Assembly (NCBI GenBank): GCA_022266195.1 | Contig: WHVY01000001.1 | Location: 19,406,001-19,470,000, forward strand | From: Tetranychus cinnabarinus | Lineage: Eukaryota > Arthropoda > Arachnida > Trombidiformes > Tetranychidae | DNA: 64,000 nt | Direction of reading: 5' to 3' | In this document: positions 1 to 13,300 of the stretch, piece after piece | Numbering within the stretch: the first letter of the stretch is position 1 | Layout: every line of letters begins with the position of its first letter | Notes under the pieces: model-generated | The model's input: only the letters and a program-made list of their open reading frames with translations | What the model was told of the DNA's origin: nothing | Database searches by the model: none | Translations under genes and position numbers: made by a program

Positions 1-755
1 AACTCAATCTCGAATTATCCGTTTCTCCTTTACTCCCATCAGCTTATCATTTCATTATACATCAGAATCTTCATTATATCCTGAAATGATGATTTCAAGG
101 TGAAAAAAGAATAAAGAATTTTGAGTAAAAACAAAAAATCGAACGTGTAAAAAGTAACATTTACTGTTCATTTCAGTTCATTTTGTTTCTTTTGCTACTC
201 TTTTGTCACTCTTGTTTGTTCATTTTGACATTTTAGGTTTTCTGGTTTTGTTGCATTTCTTGCCTTAAAACTCTTGGCATAATAGGAAGACACCAAAAAA
301 AGAGTGAAATTTGTCAAATGGTGAAACTGGCCATGAGTTTGTCTGTCAAGATACATTTTGATCAATTGGTTAACCATTTGAGTCGTCCTTTTTTCTGAAG
401 CAAAAAAAGTGATTTCTCAACTGAACCTTTGTTTCATGGGTGCAAGTTGCATGATGTATCATTGTAAAGTCTTTTCAAGTTATTGATTCAAGTCGAGTTC
501 ATTTAATATTTTCAAAAGTTTACGAAGCTCATCGAGAGAGGAAAAAGTCTCAACAGTCGATCAATGAGTCTGAATTTTGTGTTTTTATTTCTCTTCTCGT
601 TTAATATTAATAAATTGAAAACTCGAGTTGATTGAAAAAAGTTATGTATTTGGGTTCAATTATTTCAATTGTAGGACAACCTTCATCAACTATACTTTGC
701 CATTTTCCTAATGATGATACAGAATGTTACATCTTTTCCTCCAGAATCAAATTCT

Positions 756-782
756 GATGATGATGATGATGATGATGATGAT
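756..782. repeat. (GAT)9 microsatellite
   Basis: Nine perfect GAT units. They create an artificial acidic (poly-Asp) stretch in a 74-codon open frame that I do not consider a gene. Confidence 0.9.
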
Positions 783-2847
783 TGCAATTGCTCTGCTGTT
801 TTGAGACACTTTCGTCTTGATATTGACTACAAAGTTAATGACGTTCAATTGACAGAAGAAATAAAAACACGAAAATGTGAATTTATGTTTTGGCACAACA
901 ATAACGATTGTTTACTGTTGATATTGATGTTTTAATATTTCATCCTTTATTCAGTAAACAAGTTGAAAGTGAAATTTTCATTTCTATTCTTCAACTAATG
1001 ATTGAATATTAACTTGAATCGATTCAACCAAGTTTCCAGTGATTGATGAGATTGAATCATTTAAATGTGCAAAAGTTGGCAATTTAAAAATACATAAATT
1101 GTCTGCTTTATCGTTACAATTGACGGTTAAATATGCAGCGAAACTCTTGAAACTTTTCATATTTAAAAATTGCTTTGAAAACGATTAAGAGAAATTCAAT
1201 TTTTTCCAATTTTCTCTTCGAGATTTCACTGATTGATGAAAGAATCAGAATCGTATTAATCACCGTTTGGTGTAATAACCATGAGAATCGTGCAATATAT
1301 ACATTAATGGTCGAGTTAATTGGGTTTCAACCGAGAATTGACGATCAATAATCTGGCTGAATGGCAAACTTCATTGGCATTTCCATTCTTTTCATGATTA
1401 TTGTATCAACTTTTCATTAATCACAAAAACCTTTTCATCATTCCCTTCCAACTTTATTAGTTTACTAATTACTGTTGATCAATTTTTTGCCTCAACTGTC
1501 AATAAGTCAGTAAATTGTTCAGAAGTAAATGAATATGGAAAAAAAGAGTTGAACAGTAAACGAAAGACAAAAGATTCTGATTGAATTGGAAGACAATAAA
1601 TCTTGATTAATATCTTAAACATTGAGCCAACTAATAAAATTGTTGATTAATGTATTGAATGGGAAGAAGCAAAGTGATAATGAAAAAAGGAATAAAATTG
1701 CCAAGGAAAAGTTCCAATTCAATTTGGACATTTCAACTGGATTAATGTTCTTTGACATGTGATTTGCATGATTCAAGATCTCATCAAGATTTCCGGTTAC
1801 ATGGAATCACGTTTTTCATCTCTGATTACTTGCAATTCAATTCATTGGCTTATACAACATTGAAAGACATTCAATTCTGGCTCATTCAACAAGCTGAAAA
1901 CTCTCAACAATCAATGAATGTTGAAATTGAAAAATGGAAAATCAATAGACTATAATCAATGATAACATGAAAAATGAATGATAATTTCAGTTGAACTTTT
2001 TTATTGAGAGAAAAGAAGGAAAAAGAAAAAGGAAAAGTTTCAAATTTTACTCCATTTCGAGATTCCATTTACTTGATTCATATCATTACGATCAATCCAA
2101 GAATTACTTTAATCATCATCAACATTTGATTAAAGTTTCAACCTTTGAATAAATAATCACGGAATAATTCAAGTAAATTTGTTCTTCTCCTGATAACACT
2201 TGCAATAAAAGGAATGAAACTTTTGACTTGCTCATGAAACTTTAACCAGTTTAAACATCAGTATTCAATGGACATTACATGGACAGTGAGTGTTATCCAG
2301 ATTATTCATTTAGACTGATTGCATGTCATCTGTAAATGAAACCCAAAAGTGAAACACTTTTGTTTTCACCAAAATTTAATTCAATTTTTATTCTCAATTC
2401 CATGAGGAATCATTTCTTGAAAATTGATCAATCAAGTCAAATATGTAAACACAGGGAATCTTTACTATTCATTAATCAAAGATAAAAACAGTTTCAATGA
2501 TAACCATGTTAAGGTCAGTTAACTTGAAACGATCAACTGAAAAAATTCAAAGCGAAAACTTACAATTCCAAAGTAAAATGTAAATTAATTTTCACCAAAA
2601 TACCAATTCATCTGAATATTGAACTTGATGTCCAGATACTTTACTTGAACCTTTGCATTTCCCAAGTCAATTGGTAACCAACTGAACCAAAAAAGCAACA
2701 TCAAGACTAATATTTTATTGATACTATTAAAGTATCATTAACATCCTCAACTCCCTGTTTTCCCTCCTAATGATAATAATCTGTTGGGAGTGAAAAAAAA
2801 GTTCAATGGAATAATTCAATGATTCTGTTGGATTGGTGATGGAATGA

Positions 2848-2861
2848 AGAGAGAGAGAGAG
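2848..2861. repeat. Short (GA)n run
   Basis: A perfect alternating AG/GA run of 14 bases inside purine-rich sequence. Confidence 0.7.
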
Positions 2862-4302
2862 CAAAAAAATATGAGAAAAAGAAACAACAAATGCTACAGG
2901 AAAAAAAGGTAAATGATAATGATGATAATTTGCCATTATGGACGTCATAAATAAGCCTGGTTGGATTGTTGATTAATGTTGATAATTAGCCAACCATTGA
3001 GAGATTACAAGTGCTAATGGAAAGCAAACAAATGATTAATGAGTTATAAAATTGAATGTCTTTTGCCAATAACATTTGACTCGAAATGTTTTCCAGAAAC
3101 TCGAACTCTTTTGGTTCCCCATTTTTTGGAAAAAAATTTACTTGGAAAAGTTGAAGTCCATTTTGTTGGTTCAAACCTTTCAACAGATGAACTTTTTCCA
3201 TTCATTTGCAAATTGATTTTCAATTGTTGAACTTATTGATCAACTTTTTGCAAATGAAAGTCGAGTCTTGTTTCGCTCTCTGGAATTGAATTTTACATTT
3301 TTGTTTGATATTATTTATAATGATATTTGTTGCAGTTTACAATTGTCAATGAAGGAATAATGAAATATTAATGAAAAAATAATTGCATTTGGTTTCAATT
3401 TTTGATGAAATTTTCACCATTCAATCCTTGTTTCATTTTCACTTTTTTTCACAGACAATTGATTCACAGTTTAGCCAGTTTTCATTATCAATTTATTGAA
3501 TCCATTTCACGATCCATTAAAATTGCATTAATATTACCATAAATCTTTACAGGTAAAAACTTGAAGCATCATTTGTTAGGCTAAAAAAATCGAGAGTAAA
3601 CCTTGGATTGAAAATGATTTAAGCTGAAAATGATAAACTAACCAGATTTGACTAACTTGCAAAAATGGTAAACATTGAAGCGTCTTCTCTAGACTATTGA
3701 TTAATTGTTAAAGTAATAAATTAATAAATTATTCAGTGTTTCAAGCTCGAAACTTTTTTTTCTCAACACAAAAGCCATTCAGACATTTCATTGAGCAACT
3801 TTCAGTTTATATTGTCATGTAATCTCCAGTGGATTCAATTGTTTACCTTCAATCGTCGAGGTAAACAGAAGCAAAATCATTTGTTGACTTGTAATAACAC
3901 CTGAAGCTAATAATCCTAATTGTGTTGAACAAGAGAAGAGAAATTACAGCCAATGGACAAGACACATTAAAGAGTTACAATTGTGTTGTGTCTGGACAAG
4001 TTGACATCAATGAAACAGATTAATCGAAGAAAGAAAAGAACAAGAAAAGGCGAAAATTTCGTAAAAAATTTCTCCACTGAAAAGATCATTTCTACTTGAT
4101 TAACAATGAAATTGCCAAATGAAAAAAAAGACGATTTTTACGATAATTTCCTTTTCTTTTTTCCAAACAGAAACATGATTCGATAAATTAATGGTTCATC
4201 TGAATGGTTTCAGGTGAAGAGTGATCAACTGTCTCAACCTAATCATCTCGATTGCCATGCATTAACCTTGTTTAAGTTTGAAGACTATTGAAGACATAAG
4301 CG

Positions 4303-7300
4303 ATGAACTCATTGAATTCACTGACAAATGCAAGTGCCGATGATTCACTGGATACTTTAACTTCAACTGTAACACTGAGTTCATTTTCAGTTTCCGATAT
4401 AATTGGAGTTCCAACGGTCAACACCAATGACGGCGTCATGCTGGTAAACCTTTTCAAGCGATTCAATGAGACACTTCAAGGATTCACTTCTCGACCCAAA
4501 GTTGAACCTCCAACTGATGAACACATAACCGACAATCTTGGCATGATTATACCACTGGGATTTGGCTTGTACAGTTTGAGTTTAATCACCTTTTTTGGTA
4601 ATGCAATGGTTGTTCATGTAATCAGGACTGAACGTAAACTGAGAACGGTAAGAAACAATTATTGGTTAAACAAAATTTAGATTCCAAGGAAAAAAGAAGA
4701 AACTTTTTCTGCAAACTTTTCTTTTCTCGTTTGTTTTCTTTTTCTTTCTTTTTTTCCAATTTGCTATTCCAATTCAATTTGCTGTTACAATCTTGGAAAA
4801 ACATCATTATCATGAAATAATGATGAACATTTCCATCTCAACATTTACTTTTATCAATAATTTTGGATAATTGTTTTTCTTTTGTTTCACTGTTTTACTT
4901 TTCAATGTTGATTAGTTCTCATTAAGTATTCATATTAACTTGATCATCAACCCAAACCAAAGAAGTGAAACCTTTTTCCTCTTGATTTTTCTTCTTCCTT
5001 CTGAATGATTCTAATGATTATCAAACAGAAACCACCAAATATTGAGCTCATTTTATTTGCTTTAATTATTATCAATTGTTATTCTTAACATGATCATGAA
5101 CATGAAAAGAAAATAAAGAAGCGACAAACTTGCCTGTAAAACGTTTCCAAATCAACTGCAAATTCGAGTTTTGTATTCTTTTTTTCTTCTTCTTCATCGA
5201 CCATAAAAAGTCTTATGTTTGGAGCATGAAAATTGATAATTTGGTGAAAATTGTTTCTTCACATTCAAGCTTGTTTCATGTTTTCAGTTTCATTGTTATG
5301 TCAATGTTTCTGATTAGTTTTGAATGTAATAAAGTTGGGAGGATGAAGAGAAATGCTGGAAACACAAAATCGTTTGGAATTTCGTTATCGCCTTCTTTTA
5401 TTGAGGAGTTTAGAGGTGAAAGTTATCGTTGCATGGATTTTGGAAATAATTGATATTCTAGAGTCTCTTCAGTGTCTTATAACTTAGTTTTCTTGATTGA
5501 TAATTTTAGTCAATGAAGAGTCAAAAAGGTTCAACTGATGAATGAATCTGACGGGTGAAACGAACAGACAATATTTCAAGTTTACTCGAGTGGATGCAAA
5601 ACTGTCAAAACTCTTATAACACCATCCTTAAACTGTTCAACTTTTCTCATGAAAATTTCTCAGTTATTCAAGTTTATCTTTTCTTATCCATTAAAAATCG
5701 GCAAATAACTTGCAGTAAATATTATAACTTAAAGAGGTTTCAAACTTTTCACAAGTAAATCCATTTCATGGTGAGAAGCAAAGTTTGCGTTGAGAACATT
5801 TGCAATCCTTTTGGCCCGAAAAAGTTTCAATTCAAGTTTAGAGTTTACACAAAACTTTTCATTGTTCAATAACTCATCAATACGAAAGCTCGAAGAAAGT
5901 CAACAATTCAAAGAATATAAGTGTTTAGCTAAAAGAATAACCTATTTTCTAAAGAACCTGGGAATGAAGTTTCTGTTTTCAGTTCAAAGCTTTGCAAGTC
6001 AAAATTCAAAGAGATTTTGCAGATTCATCGTAGTCAATTCGATTTCTTGGTCCTCTATTTGCAATTTCTGATAATCATTGTTTACGATTTGTTGGTTTAG
6101 TTTTAGCAGAAGAAAAGTACTGAAAGCATCAAAATATGGAATGATAAAAGTCACTGAATCTGTGTTGATCTCTATCTGCATCAATCATTACTATTGCAAT
6201 GAGCTAAAATCGACTGTCAATCAGTCGCAAAATGAATCGATGATTAGCTTGGAGGAACTTGAATGAAACATAGAAGAAAAAATAAGAGGCAAATTAGCCT
6301 TTTATTTACCTCATTAAATGACTTTTGCTTTGTAAGTGTTTCCTCAAAGGCATAACTTATTGCTGTTGCGCCTTCAATTGTTTCTCGATTCACATTGAAA
6401 CAAACATAAGCATTAACATTACAAAATTGGTAAGGGTTAAGTTAACAAAACCAGAGATTTTTTCAAAACGTTGATCGCCCTTTCGCAGTACAAGTTTCTT
6501 TCTTTCTTGTTAACTTAATGTTAGTCTAACGGTTAGCATTGGGTTAGCGTTTGAATCTCACCAAGTCCCGAGGTTAGGGCAACATAGAGACGTGCTTAAG
6601 TTGAACTATTCAACCTCACTTCCTGATAGATTTCCAGGCAAGATGGGTTGCGTCTTTTTAAGAGGTAAAACACCTAAGTAGCAAGGGGTAGAAGGTGCCT
6701 TTAAGGCTGCGTTTTTGGTCCACATGAGCAAAGTTGACTTATTAATAACCTAGAATACTATTGATCTTCAACTCCATCAGTAAATCTCATTGATAGTCAT
6801 TATTTTTCTAGTAAACAAGACTCGATGCATTCAATATATAATGAGCAAAACTTTCATGTAAACCTTTAATTGTTTCAGTTGTAAATGATGATTGGATACT
6901 AATTCACACAAAGAGTGAAACTTAAAATGGAAATGGTAAAAAGATTGGTTCGTAATGATGATTTGAATGCAATTTCCCTGAAAACTTCATTAATTTTAGC
7001 TTTAATATTATTTACTTGGCAAGTTTAAAGTGATTAATCGATTCAATGGTCCGAGTTTATTTGTTAATAACCAAAAAATGACCAATATGCTCTTTTAAAC
7101 TGTTCAACTGTTGACAAGCTTGACTTTAGTTAATTTAAACTGTTAATAAACTTTAGAAGGATGCAATTTGCATGGAAATGGATTAGTAATGAAACTTTTT
7201 CGCTTAACCTAATTATCTTATCGGAAATCTGTTAACCTGACCAAAAGGATTAAACGCAAATTATACACTGGACAAGCCTCACTTTTCAAATATTAATATT

Positions 7301-10300
7301 GATATTAATTCAAGTTAGAGACCATTTTAACAAACTATTGTTATTCATGCAATCCTTTTCTAATGAAGTTTCAATTTTAGATCTACTTTTGTTGTTCAAA
7401 GGTGAAAATGCAATTATTAGATTAACATTTGCATGTTAAAACTAAGCCCAAATCAGTATGCAACTCCATGTACAAAGAGGCTGATAACGACTTCACTGTA
7501 TCCTAATCTGATTAATAAAGAGCTTTCAGGTGTTTTATTGATGTTTTTTGGTAAACAGATTCACTAATTCAGATCATTTACTTCAAACGTCAAACATTAT
7601 CGATTCGACATTTGCACTCGAGTTCACATTGAATTGAAGTCTTCTGCAGCTTGTGCCAGCTCCAGTTTAAAACCCCATGAATCAACAGAACTAACATTTA
7701 TATCAAATTTTGATCAGAAATTGTAAACTGAGAATAGAAACAAAGCTTCTGAATGTTGATCTATTGAGCTTTGTTCGCTTTGTTTAGCAAACAAGCAAAG
7801 CGAACAACATTTTAGCTGAAAAGTCAAGTTAATCGTCTAAAACTAAAGTCTGATTAAACTGTTTCGAGTTTGAATTTTCATCAAAACATTACTTTTTACT
7901 TCAAAGGTTGACTAATTTTTACAGCGAAACCATTAATCTAGGAAATGTACATTTTGTATTACTTTGTTGCTCTTTTCAAGTTTCCTTTTATTGTTTGATA
8001 TTTTAACCCAAATTGAAAGTGAAAAATTGAATGCAAAGTCAATGATACAGAAAGTTGACCATTAATTGAATTGAAAGTTGATCAATTGTTTGGTCACACG
8101 AGTTTGTTAGCTTTAAGTTTCTTTTGCCAACCAAAGGTCCAAATGATCAACACTGTTCAACAAATTGCGTAATCAGACAAAAGTTTTACTTGAATGATTT
8201 TACACTCTCTTGGTTCACTTTTTTCAACTTACCATTTTTACCCTGAAAAAAGGAGAGAGAAACAAAAAACAAAAATATTTAAAGTTACAAAAGTAATAAA
8301 GAAGGATGAATCCATGGCAAGAGTTGACTCGCTGTTTACCTGTGCATCTCAATGGATCCATCTGAGAGTAAAGAAAAATTTACTCAATGATGAATGATTT
8401 GAACGAAAAGGCAAAGTTGATGAAAGGCAGCAAAAAAAGCTCTATTACTCTTTGCATACAATTTATTCTTGAAACTGAATGCAGCAAAAATTAGGATAAA
8501 GTTACAGTTGAAGTAGCAATTGAAACTTTGATTCTCTTGACTTACAATGAGGTTACAACGAAACAAAATTTCATTTGTTAAACTTCACCAAAATGTATTA
8601 TGAATTTCAAACTCAACATTATCATCATTATCGTAATCGTCCTTCTTGTTTCCTCCATCAACTTGTTTCCACCATTTCCCTAGTTACTTAGCGAAAATAA
8701 CTATTCCAAGAAAATCGATTCCAACCAGATTCTGAGAAAAGGCGACAAATATTTATAACAGTCAATCTAAGTGAAGTAGTAATCAGTGATTTAACACCAA
8801 AAAGATTGACAGACTTCAAAGCAACAGATCAACATTGAAAATTTGCTTTTCTCTGTTCAACTAAAAGTCCGATTTCAAGTTTGGATTCTGTTCTCTCGTT
8901 TTACCTTTAAAAGGTTTTGATAAAGTTTTGAAAAAGTTCATCAATTGTGATCAATTAGAATAAATTTGTCGAATAGAAATGGTTAATCAAGATTGATTTT
9001 GACTTTTTACTTTACTTCTTTGTTTTCAAATAATAATGAATGTCTTTTCATTTCAAAGTCATTTGTCAACTTGAACCATTCCAATGGATTCGTTTTATTA
9101 CCAATACATTTGTAAGTGTAATTTTGATGTTTGTTTTGATTGTAAAACAAAAAAGCTCAAATAAATCACACTTTTCAGTTATATTAATACGTGAAATGAA
9201 AACAGTAAAGAGGCAAAAAATTTTCGTTCCAACTGTAATGTCTCATTTTGATTGATTGATTTATTGATGTCTTGTTATTGATTTGAGTTTCGATCCTTTC
9301 TGCGATCAAATATTCTGCTCTTGTTATTAGATTATCTCGTCATTCATTTTCAATCATCAATTCAATTTAGCCTTTAAACTCAACTAAAAGGCAACATTTT
9401 GAAACATTTCATGTAAACTTGTATTTGATATTAATATTAACATCCAAATCCCTTTGAAAGATAACGTTTAAGGTCAACTGTACTGGTCAATGGATAACAG
9501 CTTTGAAACTTAATTAAACTTGCAATTTGAATAAATTTAAATTTCGTTTCAGTCAACTTTTCTGCTTTATTGCTGTGAATATAAATTATTTGCTTTTTCG
9601 GATAAAATTTCGTTTCATTGAATGTAAATTTGAAAAGTGAAAAGTATAAATAATTAGATTTTAAACAGTCAAAGAGGTTAAACTTTCATTGAACATTCGA
9701 AGTAAAAACTTTCACATCTATTCACTTCAACAAATTGACCAAATGCGAATTCTTGTCTTTACTCAAACCATCAGATTATCATGCATTTTTCACTCCAATG
9801 GTCAATGATGATGACTTGATGATTATTTAAATTCATCTTGTACATTTAGCCATAAGCAAATGGCCTTTCAATTTCGAGTAGAATCTTGAAGCACAAAAGA
9901 AAACTCTTGAAATTTTTTACTCGATCAACAGTAAAAACTTTTATCTTTCAACTTCATTCAACCGAAATTATCAATTTCTTCATCAGAGTAAACATTAGTT
10001 CTGCAGGTTTCAGGCTGAAAAAGACTTATCAACAAGATTGACTTTAAATAGTTTTCAAAGGGAATCATGAATCCAACAAATTGCTCCAAACTCAAATACT
10101 TTTGCATTTTCATGGAAGATCGTATTCGATGAAAGTTTAAAAGTTTATTAAAATTCAGTATCAATAATGGATCAGAATAGTTCGAGTTTACATTTCTTCA
10201 AATCTTTGAATTTCAGGAAAATATTAAATCTATTCTTTGACAGATAATAAATGAATATTGATAGTCAATACGTGAGTCGAGATTTGCTCAACGAAAAACA

Positions 10301-13300
10301 ATAAAATTTTAAAACAACAAAAAAATTGAATAAACTTTGACTTTACAAACTGTTTAGCAATAAAAGTAAAATAATCGTGAATTCCAAGTTTCTAGAGTTC
10401 TCTAACATGGAAGTCTCTAAACTCCAATCAAACATAATCATGAAAATAGATCATTTCTCGGAACTAAACTTTCACCAATTATCTTGAAATTGTATTAAGG
10501 TTGATAAAGGAAAGAATTTCAGAGAATAAGTTGAAACAGCATTTCTTGATGAATATGAGTTGAATGGTTAACTTCTTGAAATGTTTCAACAATTCTCAAG
10601 ATGAGTTCTTAAAGGATTAAGACAAATGTGAAGTTATCATCATTTCATGTTATTATTCAAATATTAGAGATGAAACATTTTCTTCTGCATTTTTCATTCA
10701 AAGACTTGCAAAAAAGTAAAGCTAAAAGTTTCAAAGTTATTCTCGTAAATTCCATAGTATCCTGTGACATTGATTAAAGATTCATTCATGGCCATAATAA
10801 GCCTTGGGATGAAATGAAATTCAGCTTTTCTCGTTTCTTTTACATCAACATTCATTTTTCAAAAAATGTTTTCACAAACTTGAACCCTTTGCCATTACAA
10901 CCTTTCCCTCAACTTAAATTGAATTTTCTTCCCATTCAACCTTTTCCGTTACTTTTGTTCATCATTTGATCAACAATTGTAACCAATGTTGACTATTTCA
11001 GATGGCAAGATTGGAAAATGGAAAAATATGAAAATGCTTTAATGAAACTGCAATGTCGAAAAGTCTATTCATGACAAAAGCCAACAGAAATGAAAAGTTG
11101 AAAGATTTAAATTGATCTTGTCCAAAAGTTGAAATCAAATTGCAATTGATACTTGAACACGATAATGACATGTAAGTTTGAGAAGCTCATTTGTATTGCA
11201 AATGAATCTTTCATCCGGTTTCAACTTCTTTTCTCTGCTTCACTTCCTTTCCATTCCCTGTTCATCACAATAACAAGAATTCTCAATGATATTGAACTTT
11301 TTTTCCTCTCACCTTCCTCGACCTAATCCATGCAAAAAAAGGCAAATCTAAATAAAAGGTAAAAGCGTTAAGAGTCTAACAATGGAAATTCAAGAATCGA
11401 AAATGTTGTTTCAATTGAAATGTAAACTTTACAAAATGAAATTACACCAAAGGTAAATGGCGAGATATTTTGGGCTCATTTTGACCTTTCCAATTCTTAC
11501 CTGTTTCTCATTTTCTTGCATTTCTTTTCACCTTTAAATTGAGACTCGTTTATGAATCTAATTTGCCTCTGAAGGTGTACAACTTTTGTTTTACATTTTC
11601 ATGAATAAAATGAGCTGATGTTGAACTTACAAATCACGTAAAAGTCGTTCTTTTGCTTGAAAATGTTTTCCTCTTTTTTTACCTTTTTTGCCTTCTTTTC
11701 CATGAAAATTAAAATACTTTCTCATTGAAACTTTTGTTGAGACAAAACAATTTCATCATTTATTATACTCATGAAAACTCCCTGTGCTTGGTAAATGTTC
11801 ATAATCAAAGTTGCATGAAAAGATTGAACCTTTTCTCTCATTTTCATTTATAAATGCTTTTTGTTTAAACCTGTTCGAGGTTCATTTCAGGGAAAAAAGT
11901 TTCTACCACAAAATGTTGCAAATGGAAAGCAAATTGTTAACAATTAACATTTTCACAAAGAAATTAACTCTTTTTGTTCAACTTCATTTGTAACTCAACT
12001 TTTTGCTCATTTTGCGGTCAATTTTATTAACTTTATTGAGCTTTTTGTCAAATGAAAAGAAGTTTAATTTTATGCGAAAAAATCGAATTATCGGATTATT
12101 CTGAAACAGGGAATTGTAATTATCTTTAGTAGCTTCGTGATTAATGATTTTGGAGGTTAAATCTGTTGTTGTTTAACATTCAAATCATCACTGAATCTGT
12201 TGTTGTGTTGAACATTTTACTCGATTTTTAGGTTGAACTCTTAACTGTTTGTCCAAATGACCAGATAAGGATAACCTTTCATTCTGTTTTAACCTTTTAT
12301 GTGATATTTTCAGTTCATTATTTATTCATCATTCATGCATTATACAGTGGTTAATGTGATGGTTAATATCATAGTAAATGTCGGACTTTGAAACGTCAAT
12401 AAAATGAAATGTTGGAATGAAATCAACATTGAAATTATTTTGTTTGTGATCAATGGTTATGAATTAGTAAAGACTGTTTCAAGTCACTTGGATCAAGCCA
12501 TTAATATTGTGATGAGAATGACTTGCAACAATGAATTTCTGGCTTTACCTTAATATTTCATCATTGAGTAAACCTTGGTTGACATCATCAATTTATTTTT
12601 CATCTCATCAGTTTCTTGTCTCAATAATAATCTAAAATAAACCGATGACTTTTGAACTTTGTGTCAAACAAAATTATCAGTTCAACTTTGAGGTAAACCT
12701 TCAAGTTTTCAGGGAACAAACATTAATCAATATCACATGGCTGTGTGTTGGGAATGAAAGTTTGTTTTAAACTATTTTGCCATTCATCGTGATTAGATCA
12801 GATTTAAAATTTCCAAAGTCCGAGAAAATTGAACGAATAACGTTTTTTCTGAGTTTATTTGTTGAGCGATTTTCTTCATGAAGCGCAAAATAACTTCCAA
12901 TATTTTGATGTTTTTTTGTGACTTCCAGTTGAACTATTGAATAGCTTTGCAATGACAGTAAAAGCTTGCTTGTTATTTCTTTAGATTCAGACAAAAATGT
13001 CAGAAAAGTTTTAAAGAAAAGACAATTCTGAAAGAGACGATTTGTATGAAAAGATGTATGCATATGTTTTGTGAAAGAAGATCCATCAACTCATAAATCA
13101 TTTTTCAACTGAACTAGAAAAAAAACTTCTCCAGCCTCCAGGTAATCAAAGTAAAAATATGTGAAACTTGAACATTACTTTTTAGTTTATTCAAAGAAGC
13201 AACTGGCGCGAGGAACTGACCTCTTCAAATTGAAAATGATTGATTTTATTTTATTAAAAGTTGCATAAAAGTTTGACTGATCTTGTCAAAGGTTCGTTGC

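Larger units (their letters stand above)
1..4302. other. Gene-poor AT-rich region upstream of the GPCR
   Basis: I see no coding sequence I can support here. Open frames are short, AT-driven and show no domain or convincing splice context. The stretch contains a GAT microsatellite and a short GA run, both listed separately. It may hold the promoter and non-coding 5' exons of the receptor that starts at 4303, but no TATA box or splice pair stands out enough to place them. Confidence 0.5.

Noticed and set aside
711..935. 74-codon frame with an Asp run
   Set aside because: The Asp run is just the GAT microsatellite; no domain, splice context or other coding sign.
5130..5453. 107-codon frame with a hydrophobic stretch in the receptor intron
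   Set aside because: Starts with TTG. From the first ATG it has no recognisable family and a composition expected of AT-rich DNA. Not excluded, but not supportable.
12767..13063. 98-codon minus-strand frame
   Set aside because: AT-driven composition and no domain or splice signals.
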